A DNA stretch of 64,000 nucleotides from the NCBI GenBank assembly GCA_036746695.1, contig DAIODP010000001.1, positions 1,364,001 through 1,428,000 of the forward strand, written 5' to 3'. Both the position numbers and the translations under genes were made by a program. Position 1 is the stretch's first letter. Each line of letters starts with the position of its first letter. This stretch comes from UBA3006 sp036746695 (GTDB lineage Bacteria > Actinomycetota > Acidimicrobiia > Acidimicrobiales > Ilumatobacteraceae). Under the pieces are notes generated by a model, which saw only the letters and a list, made by a program, of their open reading frames with translations, searched no databases and was not told where the DNA came from. Below are positions 15,981 through 24,428 of the stretch, in pieces.

Positions 15981-18900
15981 CAAAGGGGTCGACGCCGCGG
16001 TATGAACCGATTGCAGTGAGTGCGGAGAGCACCGTTGTTGCGGAGTTCGTGAATGAGGGCCATCAGGCATCTGGTTATCAGTCTGAGGCTGATCTCGAGC
16101 GGGAGCTAATCAAAATTCTCAAAGGCCAGGCGTATGAATATTTGACCTTTTCTACCGAAGAACAGTTGGTCGCAAATCTTCGTGCACAGTTGGAGTCTTT
16201 GAACAGCATCAAATTTTCCGACAAAGAGTGGAAGGCGTTCTTTAACGAAAAGATTGCTAGTGAGAAAGACGGTGTAGTCGAGAAGACCATCCGGATTCAA
16301 GAAGATCACATTCAGCTATTGAAACGCGATGATGGTTCCACCAAGAATGTCCTTCTCATTGACAAGGGAAACGTTCACAACAATAAGTTGCAAGTAATTA
16401 ATCAGTACGAAGCTGAGGGAAATCATCTCAATCGGTATGACGTCACAATATTGGTGAACGGCCTTCCGATGGTCCATGTCGAGTTGAAACGACGTGGTGT
16501 CGACATTCGCGAGGCGTTTAACCAAATCAATCGGTACCAACGAGACAGTTTCTGGGCTGGTTCGGGATTGTTTGAGTATGTGCAGTTGTTCGTGATCAGT
16601 AATGGCACATTGACGAAGTACTACAGCAACACGGTACGTACGCAGCACTTGGGTGAGAAGTCGCCTGCTCGTCGGTCTAAGAAGACTTCGAATAGCTTTG
16701 ATTTCACTAGTTGGTGGGCAGATGCATCAAACCGTCCGATTGAAGACTTGACAGGATTTGCAAAGACCTTCTTTGCAAAACATTCGCTTTTGAACGTTCT
16801 AACGAAGTACTGCGTTTTGACTGCTGATCGAATGCTCCTCGTGATGAGGCCGTATCAGATTGTTGCCACAGAGCGCATTCTTAGTCGCATCGATGTAGCT
16901 AGCAATTACAAGAAGTGGGGCAGCGTTGAGGGTGGTGGCTATGTGTGGCACACCACCGGATCTGGCAAGACTCTGACGAGTTTCAAAACAGCTCAACTTG
17001 CGACACGTATAGACGGTCTTGACAAGGTTTTGTTCGTTGTCGACCGAAAAGATCTTGACTATCAGACAATGCAGGAATACGACCGGTTTGCCCCAGGTGC
17101 TGCGAACTCAAACACATCAACCAGAGTTTTGAAGCAGCAACTCGAGGACTCGAATGCGCGGATCATCATTACGACCATTCAGAAGTTGAGCACTTTCATT
17201 GCAGGCAATAAGGGCCATGCCATTTACGACGGTCATGTGGTGATCATTTTTGACGAATGTCACAGATCTCAATTCGGTGAGATGCACACGGCGATCACAA
17301 AGGCCTTCAAGAAATACCACTTGTTTGGCTTTACGGGTACTCCGATCTTCGCGGCTAACTCAGGGACTGGTGGAAATCCGAACTTCCGTACCACTGAACA
17401 GGCATTCGGCGAGAAACTGCATACGTACACCATTGTTGATGCGATCAATGACAAAAACGTTCTCCCATTCCGTATTGATTATGTGAACACAATCAAAACA
17501 CCTGAAGTACTTGCCGACAAGAAAGTCAGCGCCATCGACAAGGAGAAGGCCCTGCTTGCTCCTGAACGAATGAGGCAGGTGGTGGAGTACATCCTGGAGC
17601 ACTTTGACCAAAAGACTAAGCGTGCTCAGCACTACAGCTTGGCTGGCAAGCGAGTAAACGGCTTTAATGCTTTGTTTGCTACAGCAAGTATTGATGCGGC
17701 GAAGCGCTACTACAACCAGTTCTTTATGCAGCAGGAGACGTTGCCGCCGAACAAGAAACTCAAAGTAGGTCTTATCTACAGTTTCGCTGCGAACGAACCC
17801 GATGACTTGGACCTCTTGGACGATGAAGGGTTCGAGACTGATGGGCTCGATCTTGACTCGCGATCGTTCTTGGAAGACGCGATTCAGGACTACAACGACA
17901 TGTTTGGTACCAGTTTCGATACGTCAGCTGACAAATTCCAGAATTACTACAAGGATCTCTCACTGCGGTTGAAGCGTCGAGAGATTGATGTAGTCATAGT
18001 TGTCAACATGTTCCTCACAGGCTTCGATGCCACCACATTGAACACTTTGTGGGTGGACAAAAACCTGAAATCTCACGGGTTGATACAAGCTTTCTCACGC
18101 ACAAACCGCATTCTTAACTCTGTGAAGACGTATGGAAACATCGTTAGTTTCCGAAACCTCGAGCAAGAAACAAACGATGCAATTGCCTTGTTCGGTAACA
18201 AGGATGCTCGCGGCATAGTTCTTCTCAAGCCATATGTGGAGTACTACGAGGAGTATTCCGACAAAGTTGCTTTGTTGTTGTCAGAGTTTCCACTGGGAGA
18301 GCAAATTGTTGGCGAAACAGCTCAGAAAGAATTTGTAAAGGTGTTCGGTGCGATTTTGCGGTTGCGCAACATTTTGCAGTCGTTCGATGATTTTTCAGGT
18401 CATGAAATTGTTGCACCACGAGATTTGCAGGATTACCAAAGCCGATACCTGAACATCTATCAAGACTTTAGGCAACGAAATGATGGCGAAAAAGAATCAA
18501 TCATTGACGACGTTGTGTTTGAGATTGAGCTCATTAAGCAGGTGGAGATCAATGTTGACTTCATCTTGATGCTTGTTCACCAATATCGTGCTGCGAAAGG
18601 CGATGGTGACGACAAAGAGATTCGCGCCAGCATCGATCGAGCTATTGAATCAAGCCCCACCTTGCGCAACAAGAAGGACTTGATTCAGCAATTCGTCGAC
18701 TCGTTGTCAACGACATCCGATGTTGATGTGGAATGGCGTGAGTTCGTTTTGGTTCAGCGCGAACAAGAGCTCAAAAAAATCATTGACGAAGAAGGCCTTG
18801 ACAGTGAGGCAACTCGGACATTTATTGAGGCAGCTTTCCGTGATGGAGGAATCCAGCCCACAGGGACCGCAGTGACCAAGATTCTTCCCCCGGTATCGCG

Positions 18901-18991
18901 TTTCGCAGCCTCGGGCGCACATGCAGTTAAAAAGCAGACTGTCCTTGAGAAGCTGTCAGCATTCTTTGAACGCTTTATTGGCCTCTCATAA
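15977..18991 (+). CDS. hsdR: Type I restriction endonuclease translocase/nuclease subunit
   Basis: This 1004-residue HsdR has an N-terminal PD-(D/E)xK nuclease region with HVELKRRG near 167-174 and a downstream FNQINRY. It then has superfamily 2 helicase motifs: Walker A HTTGSGKT at 325-332, DECHR at 426-430 (DExx box) and FGFTGTP about 24 residues later. Motif VI appears as QAFSRTNR. It translocates DNA using ATP and cuts unmethylated DNA at a distance from the HsdS site. It starts with GTG overlapping the hsdS stop by 4 nt (GTGA). Length and motifs look intact, so the operon should be functional. Confidence 0.96.
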   Translation: MTKGSTPRYEPIAVSAESTVVAEFVNEGHQASGYQSEADLERELIKILKGQAYEYLTFSTEEQLVANLRAQLESLNSIKFSDKEWKAFFNEKIASEKDGVVEKTIRIQEDHIQLLKRDDGSTKNVLLIDKGNVHNNKLQVINQYEAEGNHLNRYDVTILVNGLPMVHVELKRRGVDIREAFNQINRYQRDSFWAGSGLFEYVQLFVISNGTLTKYYSNTVRTQHLGEKSPARRSKKTSNSFDFTSWWADASNRPIEDLTGFAKTFFAKHSLLNVLTKYCVLTADRMLLVMRPYQIVATERILSRIDVASNYKKWGSVEGGGYVWHTTGSGKTLTSFKTAQLATRIDGLDKVLFVVDRKDLDYQTMQEYDRFAPGAANSNTSTRVLKQQLEDSNARIIITTIQKLSTFIAGNKGHAIYDGHVVIIFDECHRSQFGEMHTAITKAFKKYHLFGFTGTPIFAANSGTGGNPNFRTTEQAFGEKLHTYTIVDAINDKNVLPFRIDYVNTIKTPEVLADKKVSAIDKEKALLAPERMRQVVEYILEHFDQKTKRAQHYSLAGKRVNGFNALFATASIDAAKRYYNQFFMQQETLPPNKKLKVGLIYSFAANEPDDLDLLDDEGFETDGLDLDSRSFLEDAIQDYNDMFGTSFDTSADKFQNYYKDLSLRLKRREIDVVIVVNMFLTGFDATTLNTLWVDKNLKSHGLIQAFSRTNRILNSVKTYGNIVSFRNLEQETNDAIALFGNKDARGIVLLKPYVEYYEEYSDKVALLLSEFPLGEQIVGETAQKEFVKVFGAILRLRNILQSFDDFSGHEIVAPRDLQDYQSRYLNIYQDFRQRNDGEKESIIDDVVFEIELIKQVEINVDFILMLVHQYRAAKGDGDDKEIRASIDRAIESSPTLRNKKDLIQQFVDSLSTTSDVDVEWREFVLVQREQELKKIIDEEGLDSEATRTFIEAAFRDGGIQPTGTAVTKILPPVSRFAASGAHAVKKQTVLEKLSAFFERFIGLS

Positions 18992-19006
18992 ATTTGCTTA
19001 CCCGAT

Positions 19007-19204
19007 CTAAAGCCGACCGGAGTCCCGCGCCCATTTCTCCACGTCACGCCAGTCCCAAATCATCGCTGTCTTAAGGTTTGCTACAGGAGCAGGGAAGTCA
19101 GCATGTCTTTTACGGATGGTGTGGACTGACTGGGCATGGCTTAGGCCTAGGCGCTCGGCGATCTCGTGAGCTCCCACTAAATATTTTGGCGGCACCCCTG
19201 TCAT
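19007..19204 (-). CDS. Small HTH DNA-binding protein (AlpA/MerR-like)
   Basis: This 65-residue protein reads VGAHEIAERLGLSHAQSVHTIRKR with a following WDWRDVEKWARDSGRL, the layout of excisionase/AlpA-type winged-helix proteins that bind short DNA repeats. It is transcribed away from the three-gene unit at 19297-22991, and the 92-bp gap between them holds two copies of a TGTCTAC dyad. It is therefore the obvious candidate for the regulator of that unit, or for a recombination directionality factor acting with it. It ends 15 bp after the hsdR stop, in the convergent orientation. Confidence 0.75.
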   Translation of the reverse strand: MTGVPPKYLVGAHEIAERLGLSHAQSVHTIRKRHADFPAPVANLKTAMIWDWRDVEKWARDSGRL

Positions 19205-19235
19205 GCCCCCACTCTAATTCATTCCTGTCACAAGG

Positions 19236-19281
19236 TTGTCTACACCCGTAGTCGGTGTTACAGTGTCTACGAACGTAGACA
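19236..19281 (+). promoter_or_regulatory. Promoter with two operator dyads before the 19297 gene
   Basis: TTGTCT at 19236-19241 and TACAGT at 19259-19264 form a -35/-10 pair with exactly 17 bp between them. A perfect palindrome, TGTCTACG-AA-CGTAGACA, lies at 19264-19281 over the expected start of transcription. A second, imperfect copy (TGTCTACACCCGTAGTC) at 19237-19253 covers the -35 box and spacer. A regulator bound to both would block RNA polymerase. Confidence 0.7.
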
Positions 19282-19296
19282 GTAAAGGACAACGTT

Positions 19297-20199
19297 ATGA
19301 CAGAAAAATTGGCAGGACTAGTGATTCCAGTATTGGAACCATTGGGTTATCAGCAGGGGTGGGGAACAGCCACCGTTGCGCGAATCCGGAAGGAAATCCC
19401 TGAAGACGTGGGGCGTTTGACCCTGCGTCAGGAGAACATCACGGAGGTGTTGACCTGTGGCGGGTTATGGCAGGGGCGGGAAATCGCCACTGAGATTCCC
19501 GCTCACGTGTTCATCCTTCGGCGTGACCTTTTTGTGCGGGTGGCTCGGGAATACCTCGAAGCAGCGGTCATTAATGAGGCTCCAAAGCCCATTGACTTCG
19601 TCCGCAACTTCCTTGGCACCGAGGCGAACTTTGACCCGCTCACAGCAACATGGCTCTTTCTGCAGAGCCGGTTCGAACGGGTGGAGTTAGAGAACGAACT
19701 GGCAATGGCAGTCGCCCACCTAGTGGAGGCGTGGCCGCAGATTGTGGACGGTACTCAAGTCACCGTGGGTCCAGTGCTGGAAGACATCGCCATTGGTGAT
19801 GTGGTGTTTTCTGTCGACACAGTCGATGTCACCTTTGGAGACCATCGCATGGGTATTGAGGTGAACTGGCCAGGAGCTGTGTTGGTGCGTTTGGTTCCCC
19901 AGTGGCCTTCACCAAAAGATCTCGAAGAGATGGCATTGGCTGCAGTAGTTCATGGCATCGCGACAGGGTGTCCACCACAGCGACTTGTTGTGTGGGGTCT
20001 GCAGTCAGGCAAAGGCATCGGAATGGACGTTGAACGTGAATGGCTTGAGATGGCAGTCGCAGGCACGCAGTTAGCGACACAAGCGATTGCAGATATCCGC
20101 AACGACCGTGGCGTCTTAGTGGAGGGCGGAGAGCATTGCACGATGTGTCCGTTTAGTGATTCGTGTGATGTGAGTGAGGCTGATGAGTATCCGTTCTGA
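19297..20199 (+). CDS. Protein with C-terminal Cys cluster, possibly a diverged RecB/Cas4-type PD-(D/E)xK protein
   Basis: This 300-residue protein ends with EHCTMCPFSDSCD (Cys near 280, 283 and 289), which resembles the C-terminal iron-sulfur or zinc cluster of Cas4/AddB/RecB-like nucleases. The segment before it (PSPKDLEEMALAAVVHGIATG..., VVWGLQSGKG) could correspond to the core strands and QhxxY-like helix of that fold. Convincing catalytic Asp/Glu/Lys residues are not evident, so nuclease activity is uncertain. It is the first gene of a three-gene unit controlled by the operators just upstream. If it is not a nuclease, it may be a nucleic-acid-binding scaffold. Confidence 0.5.
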   Translation: MTEKLAGLVIPVLEPLGYQQGWGTATVARIRKEIPEDVGRLTLRQENITEVLTCGGLWQGREIATEIPAHVFILRRDLFVRVAREYLEAAVINEAPKPIDFVRNFLGTEANFDPLTATWLFLQSRFERVELENELAMAVAHLVEAWPQIVDGTQVTVGPVLEDIAIGDVVFSVDTVDVTFGDHRMGIEVNWPGAVLVRLVPQWPSPKDLEEMALAAVVHGIATGCPPQRLVVWGLQSGKGIGMDVEREWLEMAVAGTQLATQAIADIRNDRGVLVEGGEHCTMCPFSDSCDVSEADEYPF

Positions 20200-20351
20200 C
20201 GTGATGGTGTTGACAGTATTCGAATTATTCAAAGTGTCAATAGAAATAGCTATTAAGAAAAAGCGTTTATCTATTGACGTTTTGGCACAAAAGAAAGTTT
20301 CAAAAGTTCCGCCTCGCGACACAAGCGAATGGCATACTGGTGATTGTCCTA

Positions 20352-21398
20352 ATGGCAAAGCAACGTTTTCAGTTGCCGAAGCCAGATACCCAGTTGACAC
20401 TGTTCGCGATGTGTCCACTGATGTTGTCAGGCATCGGGCGCAACGATGCAGCCCGGCACAATCATCAGTGTCAAGAGTTACACGATTTTTTCTGCCACGT
20501 CGCCGTCATGCAGCAATTTGCGATGGCACGCATGGATAGTGGTGATCCGGTATCTCTTGAAGAACTAGTTGAGTTGCTTCCCAGTGCTCTTGTTATGAGG
20601 TTTCCTGCAGACAATGGAACCGCAGCGAAGTGCATCAAGATCCTTCGACAACTTGTGGCGACACTTCAACACAATGGAGTTGAGTATCTCCATGAAATAA
20701 CACCGGAGATGTTGGACGACTTCTTTTGGATGGCGACGCGAAAGAACGGTTTCCACGAACCATCATCAGCAACTGCAGCACTACGACAATGGTGTTGCCG
20801 CACAGTGTGGGCGTTGTTGGTGGACATGGGTCTGTGGGAAGGCGGTGACATCACGGGGCCAACAATCTCGCGTGAACACGGCAGATCGACACGACCCATG
20901 ACTGACAGTGAGATCAATCAGATTCAGGTGATGTCACACAACGTGCTGGTGCCGAATGGCGATGAAATTTTGTTGGCTTTGGCGCTGTGTGGTGGGAGCG
21001 CAAGCGAAATCGCTGGTGTCTGTGTGGAAGACATAGACATCGAGTCCTCAACGATTCATTTCTATGGTCAATCCGAGCGCCTCAACCCAATCGATGAATG
21101 GTCAATTGACGTCCTTCGAGAAGTAGTAGGAGGAATTGCAGAATCAACACCCATTGTTGTTCGCCCAGGTCTTCCGTTGGCACGAGCTAGTCATTCAGTG
21201 ACAGTGAGGCTTAATCGCCTAGTGAGCCACGCAGGCTTTGCTTCCGCAGCAGAACTGACGGGAGTATCTATTCGTCTGGGCGCTGCATACAAGGTGTTCA
21301 GCAGTGACGGTCTGGAAGCTGCTGCGCGATTCCTAGGCAATCAATCACTAGATGCAACAGCGAAGGCATTGCGATACGACTGGTGGGCGCAGAACTAA
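20352..21398 (+). CDS. Tyrosine-recombinase-fold protein lacking catalytic residues
   Basis: This protein has about 348 residues from the ATG at 20352, and a longer frame from 20274 is possible. An N-terminal helical, SAM-like DNA-binding part (about 60-160) leads to a C-terminal domain that follows tyrosine recombinases: PMTDSEINQIQ, then EILLALALCGGSASEIAGV where the catalytic Arg of TGLRxSE is missing. The end, RLGAAYKVFSSDGLEAAARF followed by LGNQSLDATAKALRYDWW, matches the HTFAT/LGHxS region. Key Arg and His residues are absent, so it likely binds DNA without recombining it, or uses another partner. Its stop is directly followed by the GTG of the transposase-like gene, which argues for a joint function. 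Confidence 0.65.
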   Translation: MAKQRFQLPKPDTQLTLFAMCPLMLSGIGRNDAARHNHQCQELHDFFCHVAVMQQFAMARMDSGDPVSLEELVELLPSALVMRFPADNGTAAKCIKILRQLVATLQHNGVEYLHEITPEMLDDFFWMATRKNGFHEPSSATAALRQWCCRTVWALLVDMGLWEGGDITGPTISREHGRSTRPMTDSEINQIQVMSHNVLVPNGDEILLALALCGGSASEIAGVCVEDIDIESSTIHFYGQSERLNPIDEWSIDVLREVVGGIAESTPIVVRPGLPLARASHSVTVRLNRLVSHAGFASAAELTGVSIRLGAAYKVFSSDGLEAAARFLGNQSLDATAKALRYDWWAQN

Positions 21399-22991
21399 GT
21401 GGCTTCGCATCGTCCACCCCGACCGCCACGTAAGCGAGCAATAGGAACTGAACCTGTTCCATTGTCGTCGCTGCAATTGCGCATGGGTGACACGAGCGAA
21501 ATTGAGCGTGTAGATGGATTCTCTGGAGTGGGCGAAGTGCGCGCACCACGCAAGAGGGTGCGCCATACGGAACCACTGAACCTGTCGGTTCTCGACATTG
21601 CGGAGGCGTATGTCGGTCTCGCGGTCTTGTGGGAAATGTCTGATGAGTACGAAAAGATTCTGGACGCTTCATACACGGTGGGACGCAAACGTCAATGTCG
21701 AGTTGCTGATGTCTTGGTATTTCAACTCTTGGAAAACCTTTTGTTGTCTGCACGTGCTGTGCACCGTTTCTTGGATGACCCACGCGCATGGCAGGTACTT
21801 GTTGAAGCTGCGGAGCATCATTGGCCTGATCACCCTGAGCGCAGACTCACATCTGCGGCACCAACTCGTCATCAATACATGCGAACCCGTGACTCAATGA
21901 TTGAACAAGTACCGGATTTCTTCGAGAGTTTTAGGCAAGCAATGACTGAAGCAGCCGTAAAAGCAGCACGACACCTTGGGTGCGGACAAGATAAAGACTC
22001 GCTTACACATCCGTCGAAGAAGAACATAATTATGGGTGATGCCACATGGGAGCAATCGCTTTACAACGGTCTGGCAGGTCGTACCTACATTGATGAAATC
22101 ACTGGGGAAGTGTTTACGGGTCGAAGTGACCCAGATGCCATTCCTTTTCACGGTGAAGGGTCAGCTCCTGGTAACTACATCGTGTCGGTGTTGACTCGCA
22201 CAGAACACGAGCATGAACGCATCATTCTTGATTCACGATACAAACCTGATGGCATCGGCGACGGAACAATGTTTACCGACATGGCACTCAACTTGTTCGA
22301 GCCATTAGGAACTGTGCGTGGCGTTGTGTACGACATGGCATTGAAAGCAGCAGACCAAGACCGTGTGGGTTCAACAGGGCGACATGTGTTGTGCAAAGTT
22401 CCACACATCAAAGGTGATCGGATTCGGTCCGAAGTTATTGGTGAACGTAAGTTCGACAAGGACGGCAAAACATTCAATGAAGTGGTGACTGCTATTGATG
22501 GTTGCCCAACAATTCTGGTGGTTGATACCTCGGGCGAGAAATATGTTGTGCCGTTGGTTCGCAAACAAACCAAACTCAACAAGAATCGCATGTACAACGT
22601 GTTCGAGATTCCTGATCAACCACTAGTGCCACTCTCGAAACGGGGTGCTACAACTCTGATACGCATGTTTAGTTCTGAAGCAGACATTGCTGCCGGTAAG
22701 CCGCGCCCGCGTTATCTGCGTTCTATTCCGCTGAACGACCCTGACTTCACGCGCCTCTATGGCTTGCGCGAAGACACGGAATCAATGCACAACGATTACA
22801 AATCACGACTGACGAATAGGCGAGCAGGAAGTGTTGGGTTAGCGAGACGCGAGATGGACCTGCGCGGGTATCAGATGCACCAAATGGTGGTGGCACTGAT
22901 GGCTTGGAAGATTCGCACTGGGGGAGACGTGAGCGAGTTCCTTGGGCAATGGGAACCTCCCGAACGAGCCCGACGGCGAAAAGCCGCTTAA
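21399..22991 (+). CDS. DDE transposase-like protein (IS4-type YREK signature)
   Basis: This 530-residue protein has an RNase H-like DDE core. The candidate catalytic residues are Asp214 (GDATW), Asp312 (VVYDMALK) and Glu461 within the exact IS4 signature Y-(2)-R-(3)-E-(6)-K at 454-468 (YGLREDTE...K). The N-terminal 60 residues are basic and proline-rich, and a helical domain with an unusual dense run precedes the core. The DDE set appears intact. I found no terminal inverted repeats or target duplication around it, and it is fused operonically (TAA then GTG) to a degenerate recombinase gene. It may be a domesticated enzyme or part of a multi-protein transposition system. Confidence 0.75.
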   Translation: MASHRPPRPPRKRAIGTEPVPLSSLQLRMGDTSEIERVDGFSGVGEVRAPRKRVRHTEPLNLSVLDIAEAYVGLAVLWEMSDEYEKILDASYTVGRKRQCRVADVLVFQLLENLLLSARAVHRFLDDPRAWQVLVEAAEHHWPDHPERRLTSAAPTRHQYMRTRDSMIEQVPDFFESFRQAMTEAAVKAARHLGCGQDKDSLTHPSKKNIIMGDATWEQSLYNGLAGRTYIDEITGEVFTGRSDPDAIPFHGEGSAPGNYIVSVLTRTEHEHERIILDSRYKPDGIGDGTMFTDMALNLFEPLGTVRGVVYDMALKAADQDRVGSTGRHVLCKVPHIKGDRIRSEVIGERKFDKDGKTFNEVVTAIDGCPTILVVDTSGEKYVVPLVRKQTKLNKNRMYNVFEIPDQPLVPLSKRGATTLIRMFSSEADIAAGKPRPRYLRSIPLNDPDFTRLYGLREDTESMHNDYKSRLTNRRAGSVGLARREMDLRGYQMHQMVVALMAWKIRTGGDVSEFLGQWEPPERARRRKAA

Positions 22992-23122
22992 CACCTCTAT
23001 TAATACTCAAGAGCACTGGCTCGTTGACGCCCTGAAAGTGTTTTCACAGGTAAATCAGTGCCCGCAAACATGAACAGCGGAATCTGAGGGCAGTATTCCT
23101 TCTGAAGTGGCGCTGCACTAGC
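22992..23122. other. Gene-free stretch before repeat R4
   Basis: About 130 bp with no gene that I can support. No inverted terminal repeat matching the upstream side of the transposase-like unit is visible. Confidence 0.3.
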
Positions 23123-23189
23123 CTTACCAACGGTGATGCAACATGTGGCAGCGAATTTCGCACCACATTTCGCACCATCCCCGCCCCCG
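23123..23189. repeat. Dispersed repeat copy R4 abutting tRNA-Arg
   Basis: The block from GATGCAACATGTGGCAG through TTTCGCACCATCCCCGCC repeats the first half of R1 and R2 with few changes. Unlike them it has no right hairpin arm. After CCCCGCCCCCGT the sequence continues as tRNA, whose acceptor strand GCCCCCG begins at 23183. In the other copies GAGGCTGGTGCG or GGGGATGGTGCG follows at this point. Confidence 0.75.
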
Positions 23190-23255
23190 TAGCTCAGTGG
23201 ATAGAGCGACGGTTTCCTAAACCGCAGGTCGCATGTTCGATTCATGCCGGGGGCG
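23183..23255 (+). tRNA. tRNA-Arg (anticodon CCT)
   Basis: A cloverleaf can be drawn: acceptor stem GCCCCCG (23183-23189) with CGGGGGC (23248-23254), D-arm with AGCTCAGTGGATAGAGC, anticodon loop TTCCTAA giving CCT, and T-arm GCATG-TTCGATT-CATGC. The first anticodon-stem pair appears to be an A-C mismatch. The discriminator is G, and CCA is not encoded (GCTG follows). The 3' part from 23210 is the left att copy of the integrated element. The right copy at 34083 is followed by ACCA, so integration may have replaced a tRNA gene with encoded CCA. Confidence 0.93.
23210..23254. repeat. attL, 45-bp core within tRNA-Arg
   Basis: It runs from CGGTTTCCTAAACCG through CATGCCGGGGGC, covering the anticodon arm to the 3' acceptor strand. 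It is identical over 45 bp to 34083-34127. The bases on both outer sides differ between copies. Confidence 0.93.
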
Positions 23256-23330
23256 CTGAGTTTGTAATGATTTTCCGTGTAATCGGTAGGTCATGCGTTG
23301 CCCACTGTTCACAGCTATTCACCACTATTC

Positions 23331-23371
23331 GTGGGGTTTCGTGTGAAGTTTTGCGGGGCACTACACGCAAC
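23331..23371. repeat. Left integrase arm-type repeat
   Basis: GTGGGGTTTCGTGTGAAGTT followed by GCGGGGCACTACACGCAAC resembles 33974-34018 near the other end in the same orientation. A shorter copy (TGGGGTTTTGTG) occurs at about 24143. Such repeats inside both ends are expected for arm-binding sites of a tyrosine integrase. Confidence 0.6.
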
Positions 23372-23382
23372 AGAAATCAGAC

Positions 23383-24015
23383 TCAGTCGAACATGCAGCG
23401 CATGTAGGCCAGTTCGGGGTCGAACTGGGCGACGATTCGGTGGGCGAGAGGGAGGCCGTACGGGTCGAACCGCCAGCCGCGAATCGGGACTGCGTCAGGA
23501 TTGACGACGGTGGTGTACGGATATCGGGCGGTCTCGCCGTTGTCGTACCGCACCCACATGGTGAAGGTGTAGGTCTGCATCGAGCCACAGTTCTCGACCA
23601 CCTCGGGTGCGGACCGGACGGCGCCGTTGATGTCGACAACGCCGTTGTCAACTACGGAAGTTCTCGGAGCTGTTGTTGCTGTTGTAGTCGAACGAGGTCG
23701 CGTTGTCGCTGGGGCTCGCGCTGCTGTGTTACCCACGGTTGATGGTTGCGGGGTCGCGGTTGCTGGCGTAGTTGACGATGTAGTTGACACCGATAGCGCC
23801 GATGTCGAAGTGGTGTTGATACCCGTATCGGATCCCGCGTTGTCAGGCAGCGAAGAAGGTGTTTGAGTCGTTGCGATTGGAGTAGCGGTGGTCGCAGGCG
23901 TTTCTGCTGGTTGATCCCTCGAGTCGCTCAATCCGGCACATGCGGTGACAATGAGTGCGGTGATTGCGAATCCAACTATCGCTTGAACGGGAGGTTTCCA
24001 TCGGTGGATGCTCAT
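23383..24015 (-). CDS. Lipoprotein with Thr/Ser-rich linker, unknown function
   Basis: Starting at ATG 24015, which follows AAGAAAG, this protein has about 210 residues. A signal peptide leads to lipobox VTAC, then a roughly 100-residue low-complexity linker of Thr, Ser, Ala and Pro, then a small C-terminal domain with two cysteines (ENCGSMQTYTFTMWVRYDNG, ending YMRCMFD). The tail could be disulfide-bonded outside the cell. It is the leftmost cargo gene of the element. A surface lipoprotein on a defence island might affect phage adsorption or superinfection, but that is speculation. Confidence 0.75.
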   Translation of the reverse strand: MSIHRWKPPVQAIVGFAITALIVTACAGLSDSRDQPAETPATTATPIATTQTPSSLPDNAGSDTGINTTSTSALSVSTTSSTTPATATPQPSTVGNTAARAPATTRPRSTTTATTAPRTSVVDNGVVDINGAVRSAPEVVENCGSMQTYTFTMWVRYDNGETARYPYTTVVNPDAVPIRGWRFDPYGLPLAHRIVAQFDPELAYMRCMFD

Positions 24016-24428
24016 AGGTATTTCTTTCTTGTGGCAACAGTGAAAACAAATAAGAATAATAAAGAATGTATGTATGTATGGGTTGCGCTCGAATCGGTCC
24101 GTCGGTTGCCAGTTGTCCCTGCCGCGGAAATCCACTCCGGAATGGGGTTTTGTGCCGTAACACGTTTCCTTCTACATGGAGTCATTAGTCCAAGTTCATG
24201 TCCAGTGGGGGAAACGTGTTCTGAGCAGGTTGAGGGGTTCTCGTTGGGCCTATCCGCTTTGTGAAACTTCGCGACTGTGGACACCCCCTGGCGCCATGGT
24301 GGGTATATGCCGCTCCTGAAGTAGTTGCTTCGCTCAGCGCAGGGGGTCGAACAATCAATAACAACCAGAACAATCATCTGATCAATCACCTCCTTGACAG
24401 GGGGTGGGAGAACAGGACCTTTCTTGGC
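24016..24428. promoter_or_regulatory. Divergent intergenic region with a long-range inverted repeat
   Basis: Between the lipoprotein gene and the HTH gene lie 11-bp inverted repeats, AACACGTTTCC at 24159-24169 and GGAAACGTGTT at 24210-24220, with 40 bp between. Just before them is a third arm-like TGGGGTTTTGTG (24143). The region closer to the HTH gene is AT-rich with repeated AACAATCA/ATCAATCA. It may hold promoters, an operator or a replication origin for the HTH protein. Confidence 0.45.

Noticed and set aside
21399..22991. Ordinary insertion sequence
   Set aside because: No terminal inverted repeats or target duplication could be found at 19205-19296 or 22992-23120, and the gene is part of a regulated unit.
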